This document shows positions 1 through 10,190 of a DNA stretch of 40,749 bases, piece by piece (positions within the stretch are counted from its first letter, which is position 1; each line of letters starts with the position of its first letter). The stretch comes from Smittium culicis (lineage: Eukaryota; Kickxellomycota; Harpellomycetes; Harpellales; Legeriomycetaceae): assembly GCA_001970855.1 (NCBI GenBank), contig LSSN01001571.1, positions 1 to 40,749 on the forward strand, read 5' to 3'. A program made the position numbers and the translations under genes. The notes under the pieces were generated by a model. The model ran no database searches and was not told the DNA's origin. It saw only the letters and a program-made list of their open reading frames with translations.

Positions 1-4
1 AATG

Positions 5-90
5 TTCTAGAACGTTTCATAACATTCTAGAACATTGCTGCTGATGATATCTGAATATTCTGGAACATTCTAGAATGTTATAGAAAGTTC
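5..90. promoter_or_regulatory. Heat-shock-element-like array (two clusters)
   Basis: Alternating TTC and GAA triplets lie on a 5-bp register. The right cluster has TTC at 58, GAA at 63, TTC at 68 and GAA at 73, a perfect four-unit element. It skips one unit at 78 and resumes with GAA at 83 and TTC at 88. The left cluster has TTC 5, GAA 10, degenerate units at 15 and 20, then TTC 25 and GAA 30. This is the recognition layout of fungal heat-shock factor (Hsf1). No gene start lies just to the right, since a decayed LINE follows, so the target would be a gene left of the window. The array could instead be a repeat remnant with TTCTAGAA palindromes. Confidence 0.5.
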
Positions 91-297
91 CATTCATGAC
101 ACCGACACTATCAAAAATAATGGAGAAATTTGTTTCATCAAAACTGACAAGGATTGAAAAAAAAATATAAACTATTAGTAAAGGAGAAAGCAGGCTTCCA
201 AAATCTTGAAGAATGTGCCGGTCAAGCGACTAAATTATGTGAATTCGTCTGTAAGTGGAAAATCAAAAATTAAAAAACATTACTATGTTTTATAGAA

Positions 298-968
298 TAC
301 AGAAAAGCATATGACCGCGTTCCACATATGGTCTGCTGCATAAATTATGAGCGATGGGAATTGGCAGTAAATTGCTATATATGATCACAGGTATGTATAG
401 CTCTCCGAAAATATTTTTTAGAGCTGGAAATACTGTTTCCAGCCCCGCTGATTACCACTGCGTAGCACGGCAAGGCTGCCCAGCATCGCGTATACTCTTT
501 GATTACATTATAAACGAATTTTGTGAGATTATAAAAGATTTTGATGTACCTGGACTGCCCAACCGCATTCCAAGTCTTTTGTTTGCTGACGATGCAGTTT
601 TCGCAGATTCAGCTGAAAGCCTTCAAATATCATTGGACAAAACCAGAACATGGTCCGACATGTGGGAAATGAAAGTGAACGTATCAAAATGCGCGGTAAT
701 GGTGATAAACTGTAGCAATTTTTCAAATTTTTTACTGCAGAAGCAACTTATAAAGAAAACTGATCAGTACACCTACTTGGATTATGATATGAATAGAAAG
801 TGTAGATTTGCTGATTTGATCAAAGACAATAAGCTGAAAGCACAGAAAGCCATATATACTACATATGGCTTTCTAACCCTACCAAAAATTTTAACTGCAG
901 TAAAAATAAAGTTTAAAACTACGTATTACTGCCAATTGGATGTTATGGTGGCGAAAAATATGGTATGA
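298..968 (+). pseudogene. LINE reverse transcriptase fragment
   Basis: The open part at 354-968 (204 codons) begins MGIGSKLLYMI and continues through RQGCPAS, the conserved RT turn, to LLFADDAVFADS, which carries the paired catalytic aspartates (FADD variant of YxDD). It then runs through WEMKVNVSKCAVM, the usual post-catalytic strand. The preceding YRKAYDRVPH motif at 298-327 is in another frame, so at least one frameshift lies near 328-354. Stop codons also interrupt the upstream fingers region. The catalytic aspartates survive but the protein cannot be made as one chain. RT identity is sure; activity is excluded by the breaks. Confidence 0.85.
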
Positions 969-1000
969 GTGAACACTGAGTCCACATAATCCAGGCTATC

Positions 1001-1850
1001 ATGGACCAGGCTACACGAATGGTTGCAAAAATAGGAAAAAACGCCGCCATGGAGTGGGTACGAAAAGAGTTGGGAATATCATCAGTGTTCCTCCGCACCA
1101 GTGCCTCTCGTGAGCGAGCTTTTAAAAAATGGCTTGCATCAAAAACGTGGATAGCTGACCTGATAAAACTGCTAATCAAGGCAAAGAAATCCACCTGGGT
1201 GACTGGATGCTCCAGGTAGATCAAGAGATACTGTCTGACTGATGATGCTGGTGAAACATTGATCTCATTGGCCAACAGAAAAAACAAAAACTGTAAATCA
1301 AAAATTAAATTCTGGGCTATAAGAAGTAACATAAAAATACGAGAAAATCAGATTGAACTTCAAACAGCATACCCAGGTCAGAAAAAGGGGCTCAATGATG
1401 TGAATATAATGCGAATGGGTAGCTTCTGAACTGCCCAACGCCTGGAAAACTCCAAAATAATTAAATTAAAAATATAAAATATTTTGTCCCTTCTGCAAAC
1501 TCAGAGCACCTGAGACAACTGATTACATAATACTTGACTGCGCTATGTGGAAAAAACACAGGTATAAAACTATCGACTGGTACATATCATCCTCGATCCC
1601 ATTTAAAAATTAATTTTTCGTTTTCTAATTCTAGTGAAGCCCGGTTGGAACTAGTTGGAAAAATCTTTGAGGGGGAGTCTAAAAAATCTCTAATCCAGCT
1701 CTGTGTTGGCGCCGCCGACCAAATTATTGAGCTGGAAACAAAAAAAATTTCGGACGGGATCCGCGTGACCTGAAAATTTATATTGAAAAGTTTAAGCGAC
1801 TCATGAGCCCCCTTGAACCAATCCCCAGTTGGTGAGAAGCTGCTATAGCG
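1001..1850 (+). pseudogene. LINE C-terminal region with Cys-rich motif
   Basis: An open stretch at 1001-1219 (MDQATRMVAKIGKNAAM...) resembles the conserved segment downstream of RT in fungal LINEs. From 1485 a motif CPFCKLRAPETTDYIILDC can be read, which matches the C..C...ET..H....C zinc-binding end of many LINE ORF2 proteins. Here the expected His is Tyr. Another open piece at 1534-1773 is in a different frame and may hold the last residues of the polyprotein. Several stops interrupt the region, so it is a remnant. Confidence 0.65.
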
Positions 1851-3558
1851 ATGGAGGGGAGACTTTTGAAATTTTATTACATGTATACTTTAATTTTTCT
1901 AAATTTTAATTGTTTTATTTTGTATATTATCTATTTATTTTTATTTAAATTTCCGAGACTAAAAAAAATGCATATTATAGCAAAAATCTAATACTATACT
2001 AATATCTAAGTGCAGAAACTCTAATATTATAAATATTTTCCCGTTAAAGACCGATACTTCAACAAATTATAAGCATCAATGATACAGGTAAAAAACTTCA
2101 ATCTTCACTGAATTGACAAGATGAAGACAGAAATCAAAAAGTATCATGAATAAAATGATAAAAAAATACTATTTATTAGTTATTATATATTTATGCATAA
2201 AATAAAGTGTATATTTAGGCTAAAAATGCTTTCAGAAAATTCAAAATTAATTAAATATGACACCATTATCTACAAGAGGTTTTATTTATGTGAAAGGGAG
2301 TAAATTTTCATGAGAAATTTGAAATTAAAAGTATTTATTTCTTCGCTTGAATTAATATGGCGTTTTTTTTATGCCTTTCCTGCGAGATAGAATTTTTTTT
2401 GTCTACTAAGATTAATTAATCAGGTTAAATAAAAAAAAATTAATTCTGTTTATTGAAAAAAATTAATTATTCAAAAAATAATATCAAAAATAAATTTTAT
2501 TATAAATAATCTGAGGCAATAAAACATTTTTCCTTATTATGTTAGTGTGAAAATTTTAAAAATAATAGCAAATATTTTAACTTAGTATTTTTGATAACTT
2601 GGATCAAATGGTTCTGATGTATAAATTTCCCATTAAATAAGCGCAACTTGAAAATGTCATTACGTAAAATTTCCAATATATAGTTTTAAAAATTACAATC
2701 ATTTTTCTTGAGAGAGACGTTTGGATTTATAAATGTCCTAGAGATGAGCGCGAGGAAACGGATTTTAGAAGGGTAATAATATGAGGATAGAATAAAAATG
2801 ATTTATGAAATACTGTTTAAACTAAATTTATATTTTATTTAAATGTAATTATACTTCTAAAATATAAAAATATATTGTTAATAGAAGATTTGGTTATGGC
2901 AATATATTATAAAGTGAATATATACAACGCATATGGGAGATTATTTCAAGGATCGGAATTTTTCCTATAAAGTTTTTCCTACTTTGCAACATATTTTTAT
3001 TTTTAAATCTTACTAAAAATTATCGTCGAATGAATAATCTAACACAACCAATAACTTTACCTAATAAAATCAAGCAAATAGAATTTCAAAGAAAAAAAGT
3101 TCCGCTTCTCCAAAGAATTTCCCATATAAAATAATTTTAGCTTTATTACAATTTTACTTTGCACTGAAAGCATAGAGGTATTATTGGGCAAAAATGATTA
3201 AGAGGATAAATGTCCAATTAAAGCTAAGCGCTAAATAAAGTTGTGAATGGGTGGTAATTGGCTTATTTAGGGCAGAAAAGGTATAGGGGCCAATAGCAGG
3301 GCTTTTTGGCAGATCAATAAAGACAAAAGTGAAAAGTTTTTTTTTTTTGGTTTATTGACAAAATTCTGTATCGAAATAGTAATATTTATTTTAAGCTTTT
3401 ATCACACTAATAACTACTACTGGCGTTAGTTATACTCATCAATTTAATAAAGCTAGTTATAAATATCACTTTTGAATACATCGATATCACACGACGAAAT
3501 ATATAGTTTTTCACCTCAAATATTACTAAGATTCGTTTATAGACTTCAATAAACAAAT
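1851..3558. other. AT-rich intergenic region
   Basis: No credible coding region or RNA gene is seen. It is mostly A/T runs. Near its right end it becomes the MTR4 promoter, with CCAAT boxes at 3183-3294 and a long T run at about 3340-3349. Confidence 0.7.
3183..3294. promoter_or_regulatory. Four CCAAT boxes upstream of MTR4
   Basis: ATTGG at 3183-3187, CCAAT at 3214-3218, ATTGG at 3257-3261 and CCAAT at 3290-3294, spaced about 31-43 bp. The nearest is about 265 bp before the MTR4 start. CCAAT is the core bound by the HAP/NF-Y complex in fungi. Function here is inferred from motif clustering and position only. Confidence 0.4.
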
Positions 3559-6500
3559 ATGGATGTCTCAAAACTATTTGGAGTTTTTGATGACGAGGCA
3601 ATCTCAGAAAGTGAATCAGAAACAGGTGAATTAGAATCAAGAATAGAATCAAAAGATAATAAGCGAGAAATAGAAGATGCATCTGATCAGGTATCTCCAG
3701 ATGCTTCCAAAAAAGCTAAAATAGATTCGAATGATGTTCCTCAGACAGAAGATTCGCAAGAATATAACGAAATAGCATTATACAAGAGGCAAATAAAAAA
3801 CGATTCTGATAAAGCGATTGTTCTAGATACTTTTGAGGAGGATTTACATAGAAATATTAAGCCTGCTGGATTGGACACTAGTGCAGCTGACGAAAAAGGA
3901 CAAATTTTACTTTCTCATTTGGTAAGTTTTTTTTATTTACACCATTTCAATTAAGTAATTTTTTCGATTTTATAATATTTATTAAGATAAAAAACTAAAA
4001 TTTTTTTATAAATTTATTAAGGTTCGCCATCAAGTAGCTATTCCTCCAAGCTATAAATACATTCCTCTAAATGACCATGTGAGGCCAAAAAACCCAGCAA
4101 GAGAATATCCTTTTGAGCTCGATCCATTTCAACAGGCTTCGATATCCTGTATCGAAAGAAATGAATCTGTGCTTGTTGCAGCTCACACTTCCGCCGGTAA
4201 AACTGTTGTAGCAGAATACGCAATTGCTCAGTCTTTAAAAAATAAGCAGCGAGTTATTTACACTTCTCCTATTAAAGCTTTGTCAAATCAAAAATATCGC
4301 GAGTTTTTGGAAGAGTTTGGGGATGTCGGTCTTATGACTGGAGACGTTACAATAAACCCTTCTGCAAGTTGTTTGGTAATGACAACCGAGATTCTTAGAA
4401 GTATGTTGTATAGAGGTTCTGAAATCATGCGCGAAGTTGCCTGGGTAGTATTTGACGAAGTCCATTATATGCGTGATAAAGGTAAATTCTAAAAATAATT
4501 TTTACTACTTCCTGAAACTTTTACTTATAATAACTTTAATATTGGATCAATTAGAACGTGGTGTTGTTTGGGAAGAAACGATCATTCTTTTACCTCACAA
4601 TGTTCACTTTGTCTTTTTGTCCGCTACAATTCCAAATGCCATGGAGTTTGCTGAGTGGATCACTAAGCTTCATAAACAGCCTTGTCACGTAGTATACACT
4701 GATTTCAGACCCACTCCACTACAACATTATCTTTTCCCTTCAGGAGGTGATGGAATACATTTAGTAGTGGATGAAAAGGGTCAATTTAGAGATGAAAACT
4801 TCAAAAGAGCAATTAACGTTCTACAAGAAGCACAAGGAAGTGCTGCTGATGATATTTCCAACACAAAAAGCAAAGGTAAAGGAGGTAAAACAAACAAAGG
4901 CTCAGACAAACGAGGGCCAAGCGATATTTTCAAAATTGTTAAAATGATTATGGTTAAAAACTATAATCCAGTAATTATTTTTAGTTTTAGCAAACGCGAA
5001 TGTGAATCTTTGGCTTTGCAAATGAGCAAGCTTGATTTTAACTCTGAGGACGAAAAAAATCTTGTTGGTGAAGTGTTTTCAAATGCTATAAGTAGTTTGA
5101 GCGAAGAGGACCGCAAGCTTCCACAAATCGAACATATTATCCCACTACTTAAGCGAGGTATTGGAATACATCATTCAGGATTGTTACCTATATTAAAAGA
5201 GGTGATTGAGATTTTGTTTCAAGAAGGTTTACTTAAGTGCTTGTTTGCAACTGAAACCTTCTCAATTGGGTTGAATATGCCTGCTAGAACTGTAGTATTT
5301 ACATCGGTAAGAAAGTACGATGGTAAAGAGTTTAGATGGGTTACTGGAGGAGAGTATATTCAGATGTCTGGTCGTGCAGGTCGTAGAGGTATCGATGATC
5401 GCGGTGTTGTTATTTTAATGGTAGATGAAAAAATGGAACCACCAGTTGCGATGTCAATGGTAAAAGGAAACCCAGATCAGCTAAATTCAGCGTTCCACTT
5501 GTCGTATAATATGATTCTAAATTTGATGCGTGTAGAGACATTTACTCCAGAGTTTATGCTTGAGTCTTCATTCCACCAATTCCAAGCCAGTTCGAATTTA
5601 CCACTTTTAGAAAACAAGCTCATCGAGGCAGAAAAAGAAGTCGAGGTAGCAACAAGCAATATATCTAACGAATTAGAGGCCAAACGGTTTTATGAATTGA
5701 GAACACAGCTTGACTTACTAAAAATGGAGGCTCATAGCGTAATCATGGCACCCTCGAATTCGATACCATTTCTTCAGCCGGGTAGATTGGCTAAGGTTAG
5801 CGTTGATTCTTTGGACTTTGGATGGGGAATAATCGTTTCATACCAGAAGGCGATTATAAAAGATAAGAAAAAGTCAGGACCTGATGTACCACCAGAATAT
5901 ATAGTAGACATTCTTTTGCATTGTAAGCAAGTGACTAATGATTATGAAGGAGACAAGCTAGATAACTCTATAAATCCTCACAAGCAAAAGCTTCCAGTGA
6001 TACCTAGTAATATCAACGATAATCAAGGCAACACGGTTGTTATACCAGTTATGCTTAACTGCATCCAAAATTTGAGTTCAGTGAGAATGTTTTTACCAAA
6101 GTCATTGGACAAGGAATCAGATAGGAAAGATATGCGCAAGAAACTGATTGAAGTTGATAAGAGATTCTCTAATAATATTCCATTGCTTGACCCAATTGAA
6201 AATATGAAGATAACAGATGAAAAGTTTATAGAGTTACTGAGAAAGTTGGCATTAATGGAGGAGAAATTATTTGAGCATCCAATATATGGGTCACCGATGG
6301 AGGCAGAGATATTTACTAGTTATTCAAACAAGCTACAGCTTGAGGAGAGGGCTATGGATATACGACGACAAATTATGGAATCTAAATCGGTGCTTCAGTT
6401 AGACGAGTTGAAGGCGCGCAAGCGAGTTCTAAGAAAGCTGGGACTCACGAATAGCGAGGATGTAATAGAGGTTAAAGGCAGAGTTGCATGCGAAATAACA

Positions 6501-6989
6501 TCAGGAGATGAGCTTATATTAACAGAGCTTATATTCAATGGAGTTTTTAACGATTTGAGCATAGAGCAGATTGTAGCATTGTTGTCATGTTTTGTATATC
6601 AAGAAAAGTCGAAGGATGATTCGCCTAGACTAGCGACAGAGCTTGCGACACCATTGAGAATAATGCAGGAGACAGCTAGGAGGATTGCGCAGATATCGAC
6701 AGAGTGTAAGCTGACAATTAATGAGGAGGACTATGTAGCACAGTTCAAGCCTGAGTTGATGGACGTGGTATATGCGTGGGCAAACGGAGCTAAATTCATT
6801 CAGATATGTAAGATGACTAGCGCTTTTGAGGGTAGCATTATCAGAGCATTTAGGAGACTGGAGGAGCTTCTTAGACAGATGTGTATGGCATCAAAGGCTA
6901 TTGGGAACACAGATTTGGAAAACAAGTTTGCGAGCGGAATTGTAAAGATCAAACGTGACATTGTGTTTGCAGCCTCGCTTTACCTCTAA
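3559..6989 (+). CDS. MTR4: ATP-dependent RNA helicase Mtr4 (exosome/TRAMP cofactor)
   Basis: Three exons: 3559-3921, 4022-4481 and 4555-6989, with introns of 100 and 73 nt (GT..AG). The product is about 1085 residues, close to yeast Mtr4 (1073). Helicase motifs appear in order: AHTSAGKT (motif I, residues 175-182), [10 protein letters not shown] (Ia), DEVH (II, 266-269), SATIPNA (III, 297), HHSGLLP and [10 protein letters not shown] (VI, about 544). A KOW-like arch region follows near residue 680, and the chain ends in a DSHCT domain with the typical [16 protein letters not shown] end. The second junction restores [10 protein letters not shown] across the splice. Mtr4 unwinds RNA 3' to 5' in the nucleus and feeds the exosome, with roles in rRNA processing and RNA surveillance. 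The N-terminus is acidic and Ser/Glu-rich, as in the family. A Lys/Gly-rich insert (near 4870-4915) lies before helicase domain 2. The RGRAGRRG and DSHCT features separate it from Brr2; Ski2 is less likely given the length and arch. Confidence 0.96.
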
Positions 6990-7556
6990 TTTATATATAC
7001 ACACCAGTGTTTTATTTTATTTTATAATTTATAACTTTAATATCAATTGGGAATATACTGATGGTTCTTAGCCTTTCAGTTTGCATCTAGATTATAGTAT
7101 ATTTTGACCACTTTTAGTCACTCCAAAACATTATCACAATTTATAAAAAGTATATAGCGGTGAATTAACTCTAGATATTGGAAGATTGATAACTTTTAAG
7201 TTTTTAGATCCGTAGCTGCGATGATGACTTTGTATGATGTGGGAGTACGATATTATGATGTATTTTTAATTAAGCAGTGGTTAGCACCTCTGACATAGCG
7301 GCATAATTTAAAGTAGTTTATGTTTTGTATTTAAATGTTAGAGTAGGAAATGGTCATACAGTTTGTATAGAGTATGGAGAAATTTAGGCAAACTGAGAAA
7401 AATTCAGGTCGAATGATTTATTTATTGTCTTCATTCAATTATACTATTTAATAATTAAACTCTAATATACTATTTATTATTATTTTCAGAAATATTATTT
7501 TATTATTTGATGCGCTTAATTAGCTATAAAATTTTTTATAAATGCTTTTGGATATT

Positions 7557-7742
7557 ATTGGTAGAATGCATTTTATTAGTCACTTATCGCTGCATTGGAT
7601 TTATGGTGTCTAATTAAAATGCTTTTCGATCGCCCATAAAAATACTTATAAGACTATTGGATAATCAGACAAAGTTGGTGAGCTGATGATAGGCCACCTC
7701 TTTTAATAGGCCCTAAAGCTGTGGAGATCCAAACGCTATTGG
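7557..7742. promoter_or_regulatory. Four CCAAT boxes (all as ATTGG) upstream of ILV1
   Basis: ATTGG occurs at 7557-7561, 7594-7598, 7656-7660 and 7738-7742, all in the same orientation. TTAGTCA, one base off the Gcn4 site, lies at 7576-7582. A TATAAATA at 7914-7921 sits between the cluster and the ATG at 8213. HAP/NF-Y binding is inferred from the motif. Confidence 0.4.
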
Positions 7743-8017
7743 CCAAGCGCAGATTGTGGGTAGAAGGAGGCATTAAAAGGTAGATTTTCTTTATGGATCT
7801 GAAATGCGTGAAAAGTTATCAAAATGATAGTGCTAATAAATCATGAATAGCAGTCATACTAACTTGTTTTTTTATTGATACGTAAAGTTGTACCTACTCT
7901 CTACTCATTCAAATATAAATAGGCCAAACTTTGCCGCTTTCTGCTCAACTTCAAAATATTTCTTTTTAAAAGTCGTTTTGTTTTACAATTCAAATCTATC
8001 TTTTTTTTTACATTTCT

Positions 8018-8032
8018 ATGTACATTAATTAA
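8018..8032 (+). other. Possible upstream ORF in the ILV1 leader (4 codons)
   Basis: ATG TAC ATT AAT TAA, about 180 nt before the ILV1 start and about 100 nt after the likely TATA box. It is in the mRNA only if transcription begins before 8018. Short uORFs can tune translation in fungi; this one is suggested by position alone. Confidence 0.3.
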
Positions 8033-8212
8033 ACTCTTTTTCCGCCGTACTTATCCACAATAATAATAAACAAAAGTTGCCTTAATATCTCCGCTAATTC
8101 GATCGTTTCCTTCTTCATACACGCTTTCTCTTACTTTCATTAAGATATATTCAAGGGTACTAATATACCATTTTTAAATTCCATTCTCATTTCTCTTAAT
8201 TTCTGCCAAAAA

Positions 8213-9811
8213 ATGACTCAAGAAGCTGTCGATAAACTCATCGACATTACTAATTCTCAAATCAAAACCTTGAAATCTAGTAATGATTACATGAGCATGA
8301 TCTTGTCCTCATATGTATATGATGTCGCTAAAGTAACCCCATTAACTCACGCTTTAAATCTATCCGAAAAGACCGGAAATAAGATTATGCTTAAACGCGA
8401 GGACTTGCAGCCAATCTTCTCTTTCAAAATCCGTGGCGCATACAACAAGATATCTTCTCTAACTGAAGATGAAAAAGCCAGAGGTGTAGTCGCTTGCTCT
8501 GCAGGAAATCACGCCCAAGGTGTTGCTTATGCCGCTCGCCATTTGGGCATTAAAGCTAAAATCGTCATGCCCCTACTAACCCCAGAAATAAAATGGAAAA
8601 ACGTCCAGAATATGGGTTCTGAAGTTATCCTCTTCGGTGACGATTTTGACGGCGCAAAGGCCGAATGTGAACGTTTATGCAAAGAAGAAGGTCTAACCAA
8701 TATTCCCCCTTTTGATGATCCTCACGTAATCGCTGGTCAAGGCACTGTCGGTGTTGAAATCCTCAGACAAATTCGCCCAAGCGAAATTTATGCCATTTTT
8801 ACCGCTGTTGGTGGTGGCGGCTTGATCTCTGGAATAGCAGCCTATGTCAAGCGTATCTGCCCACAAATCAAAATTATTGGTGTCGAAACTGTCGATTCTG
8901 ATGCTATGTACCAGTCCCTCAAAGCCGGTAAACCAACGCTCCTTGACGAAGTAGGACTCTTCGCTGAAGGCGCTGCTGTCCGTATAGTAGGCGAAGAAAA
9001 CCACAAAGTCTCCTCAGAATTTGTTGACGAAATAATCCTTGTTACTAACGATGAAATTTGCGCTGCAATCAAAGACGTTTTTGAAGATACAAGATCAGTT
9101 CTCGAAACTGCTGGTGCCCTTGGAACCGCTGGAATGAAAAAATACATCGAACTCCACAACCTGAAAAACAAAACTCTTGTCTCTGTTGCCAGTGGTGCCA
9201 ATATTAATTTTGACAGACTCAGCTTTGTCGCTGAACGCGCAGAGCTTGGTGAAAAAAGAGAAGTCCTTGTATCTGTGGTCATCCCTGAAACTCCTGGAAG
9301 TTTCTACAAGCTATACCAAGCCGTGCACCCAAACAATGTAACAGAATTCTCTTACCGCTACTCTGACTCCTCAAAAGCCAACATCTTCATGTCTTTCAAC
9401 GTTAAAAACAGAGCCGTTGAACTTCCCGCTATCCTCGACAAAATGACTTCACTTGGATTCGAAGTGACCGATATCAGCGATAATGAACTTGCTAAAGACC
9501 ATGGCCGCTACATGATTGGTGGAAAAAATCACATTGATGACGAGCATCTTTTCAGCTTCCAGTTCCCTGAGCGCCCTGGTGCATTAAACAAGTTTCTTTC
9601 TGGCATCCAATCGTCATGGAACATCTCATTATTCCACTACCGCAATAAAGGTCACGATACTGGCCGCGTTTTAGCCGGTATTCAAGTCCCACCCGGCCCT
9701 GGTCAAAAGGAAAACGAAATGCCTCCAAACTTCTACGAATTCTTGAAAAACCTAGGGTACACTTACACCGACGAAACCAACAATCCTGTCTTCAAGCAGT
9801 TCTTCAATTAA
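8213..9811 (+). CDS. ILV1: Threonine dehydratase (threonine ammonia-lyase, biosynthetic)
   Basis: An intron-less 532-residue protein. It deaminates L-threonine to 2-oxobutanoate, the first step to isoleucine (EC 4.3.1.19). The PLP lysine is K72 in SFKIRGAYN. SAGNHAQG (96-103) and the glycine loop VGGGGLISG (199-207) bind the cofactor phosphate. Two ACT-like regulatory domains follow (about 350-425 and 443-515), expected to sense isoleucine and valine. Length matches fungal Ilv1 without a long leader. The first residues (MTQEAVDKLIDITNSQ) are acidic and lack an Arg-rich amphipathic helix, so a mitochondrial presequence is not evident, although fungal Ilv1 is normally mitochondrial. The motif usually read as EP.GAL is E-T-A-G-A-L at 298-303. 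The gene is less AT-rich than its surroundings, as expected for a well-expressed gene. The start is the first ATG after a pyrimidine-rich leader. Confidence 0.96.
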   Translation: MTQEAVDKLIDITNSQIKTLKSSNDYMSMILSSYVYDVAKVTPLTHALNLSEKTGNKIMLKREDLQPIFSFKIRGAYNKISSLTEDEKARGVVACSAGNHAQGVAYAARHLGIKAKIVMPLLTPEIKWKNVQNMGSEVILFGDDFDGAKAECERLCKEEGLTNIPPFDDPHVIAGQGTVGVEILRQIRPSEIYAIFTAVGGGGLISGIAAYVKRICPQIKIIGVETVDSDAMYQSLKAGKPTLLDEVGLFAEGAAVRIVGEENHKVSSEFVDEIILVTNDEICAAIKDVFEDTRSVLETAGALGTAGMKKYIELHNLKNKTLVSVASGANINFDRLSFVAERAELGEKREVLVSVVIPETPGSFYKLYQAVHPNNVTEFSYRYSDSSKANIFMSFNVKNRAVELPAILDKMTSLGFEVTDISDNELAKDHGRYMIGGKNHIDDEHLFSFQFPERPGALNKFLSGIQSSWNISLFHYRNKGHDTGRVLAGIQVPPGPGQKENEMPPNFYEFLKNLGYTYTDETNNPVFKQFFN

Positions 9812-10190
9812 CTAACTGGTTATCTAATTTTGCTTTTTTTTTTTTTCCACTACATTTTTTTATTCCAGTCCTATTTCATATTTAGATATTCAAACACACG
9901 CACATATATATTTTTTAATTGCAATTGTAGAAAAATAGAAATATATCAATTTTAATAATTAATTGTTAAAGCTATAAAAGTTGCAAATTCGATAAGCAAC
10001 AATACAATAGCTGCTTTATTAAAAAGAAACGTAAAAAGATGAATAGTTTTAAATAAATTCACTCGATATTAAATAAAATCAAAATCTAAATTATTGTTAC
10101 TACTATATAAATATCATTGGATAACTTTAACCAAAAATTCTAAATTCCAATTGGCTATGGTTTGAAAGAAGGGACAGTAATATGGGCCTG
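9812..10190. other. Convergent 3' intergenic region
   Basis: AT-rich spacer between the converging ILV1 (+) and F-box/Sec10 (-) genes. It has a T-rich run just after the ILV1 stop (about 9835-9846) and nothing else recognisable. Confidence 0.6.

Larger units (their letters stand above)
130..1850 (+). mobile_element. Decayed LINE (non-LTR retrotransposon), 3' part
   Basis: Fragments of a LINE polyprotein appear in order on the plus strand but in shifting frames. A stretch around 185-245 resembles the QAGF..eec region of LINE RT. It is followed by YRKAYDRVPH at 298-327, then an open RT segment at 354-968 with the FADD catalytic box. A post-RT segment is open at 1001-1219, and a C-terminal Cys-rich motif starts at 1485. 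Stops and frameshifts separate the pieces, so the copy is dead. The 5' end (ORF1, endonuclease) is not visible and was probably lost or lies outside the window. The end is set loosely, where recognisable coding fades near 1800-1850. The clade cannot be fixed by eye. Confidence 0.8.
6990..8212. other. Intergenic region with ILV1 promoter and leader
   Basis: No coding region is seen. The left third is AT-rich MTR4 3' flank. The middle carries four CCAAT boxes. TATAAATA lies at 7914-7921, and a pyrimidine-rich stretch typical of a fungal 5' leader runs to the ILV1 start. A minimal ATG..TAA reading frame of four codons lies in the leader at 8018-8032. Confidence 0.6.

Noticed and set aside
8693..9282. 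Minus-strand ORFs of 103 and 146 codons within ILV1
   Set aside because: Antisense to a full-length, well-conserved enzyme; Ser/Arg-rich shadow composition.
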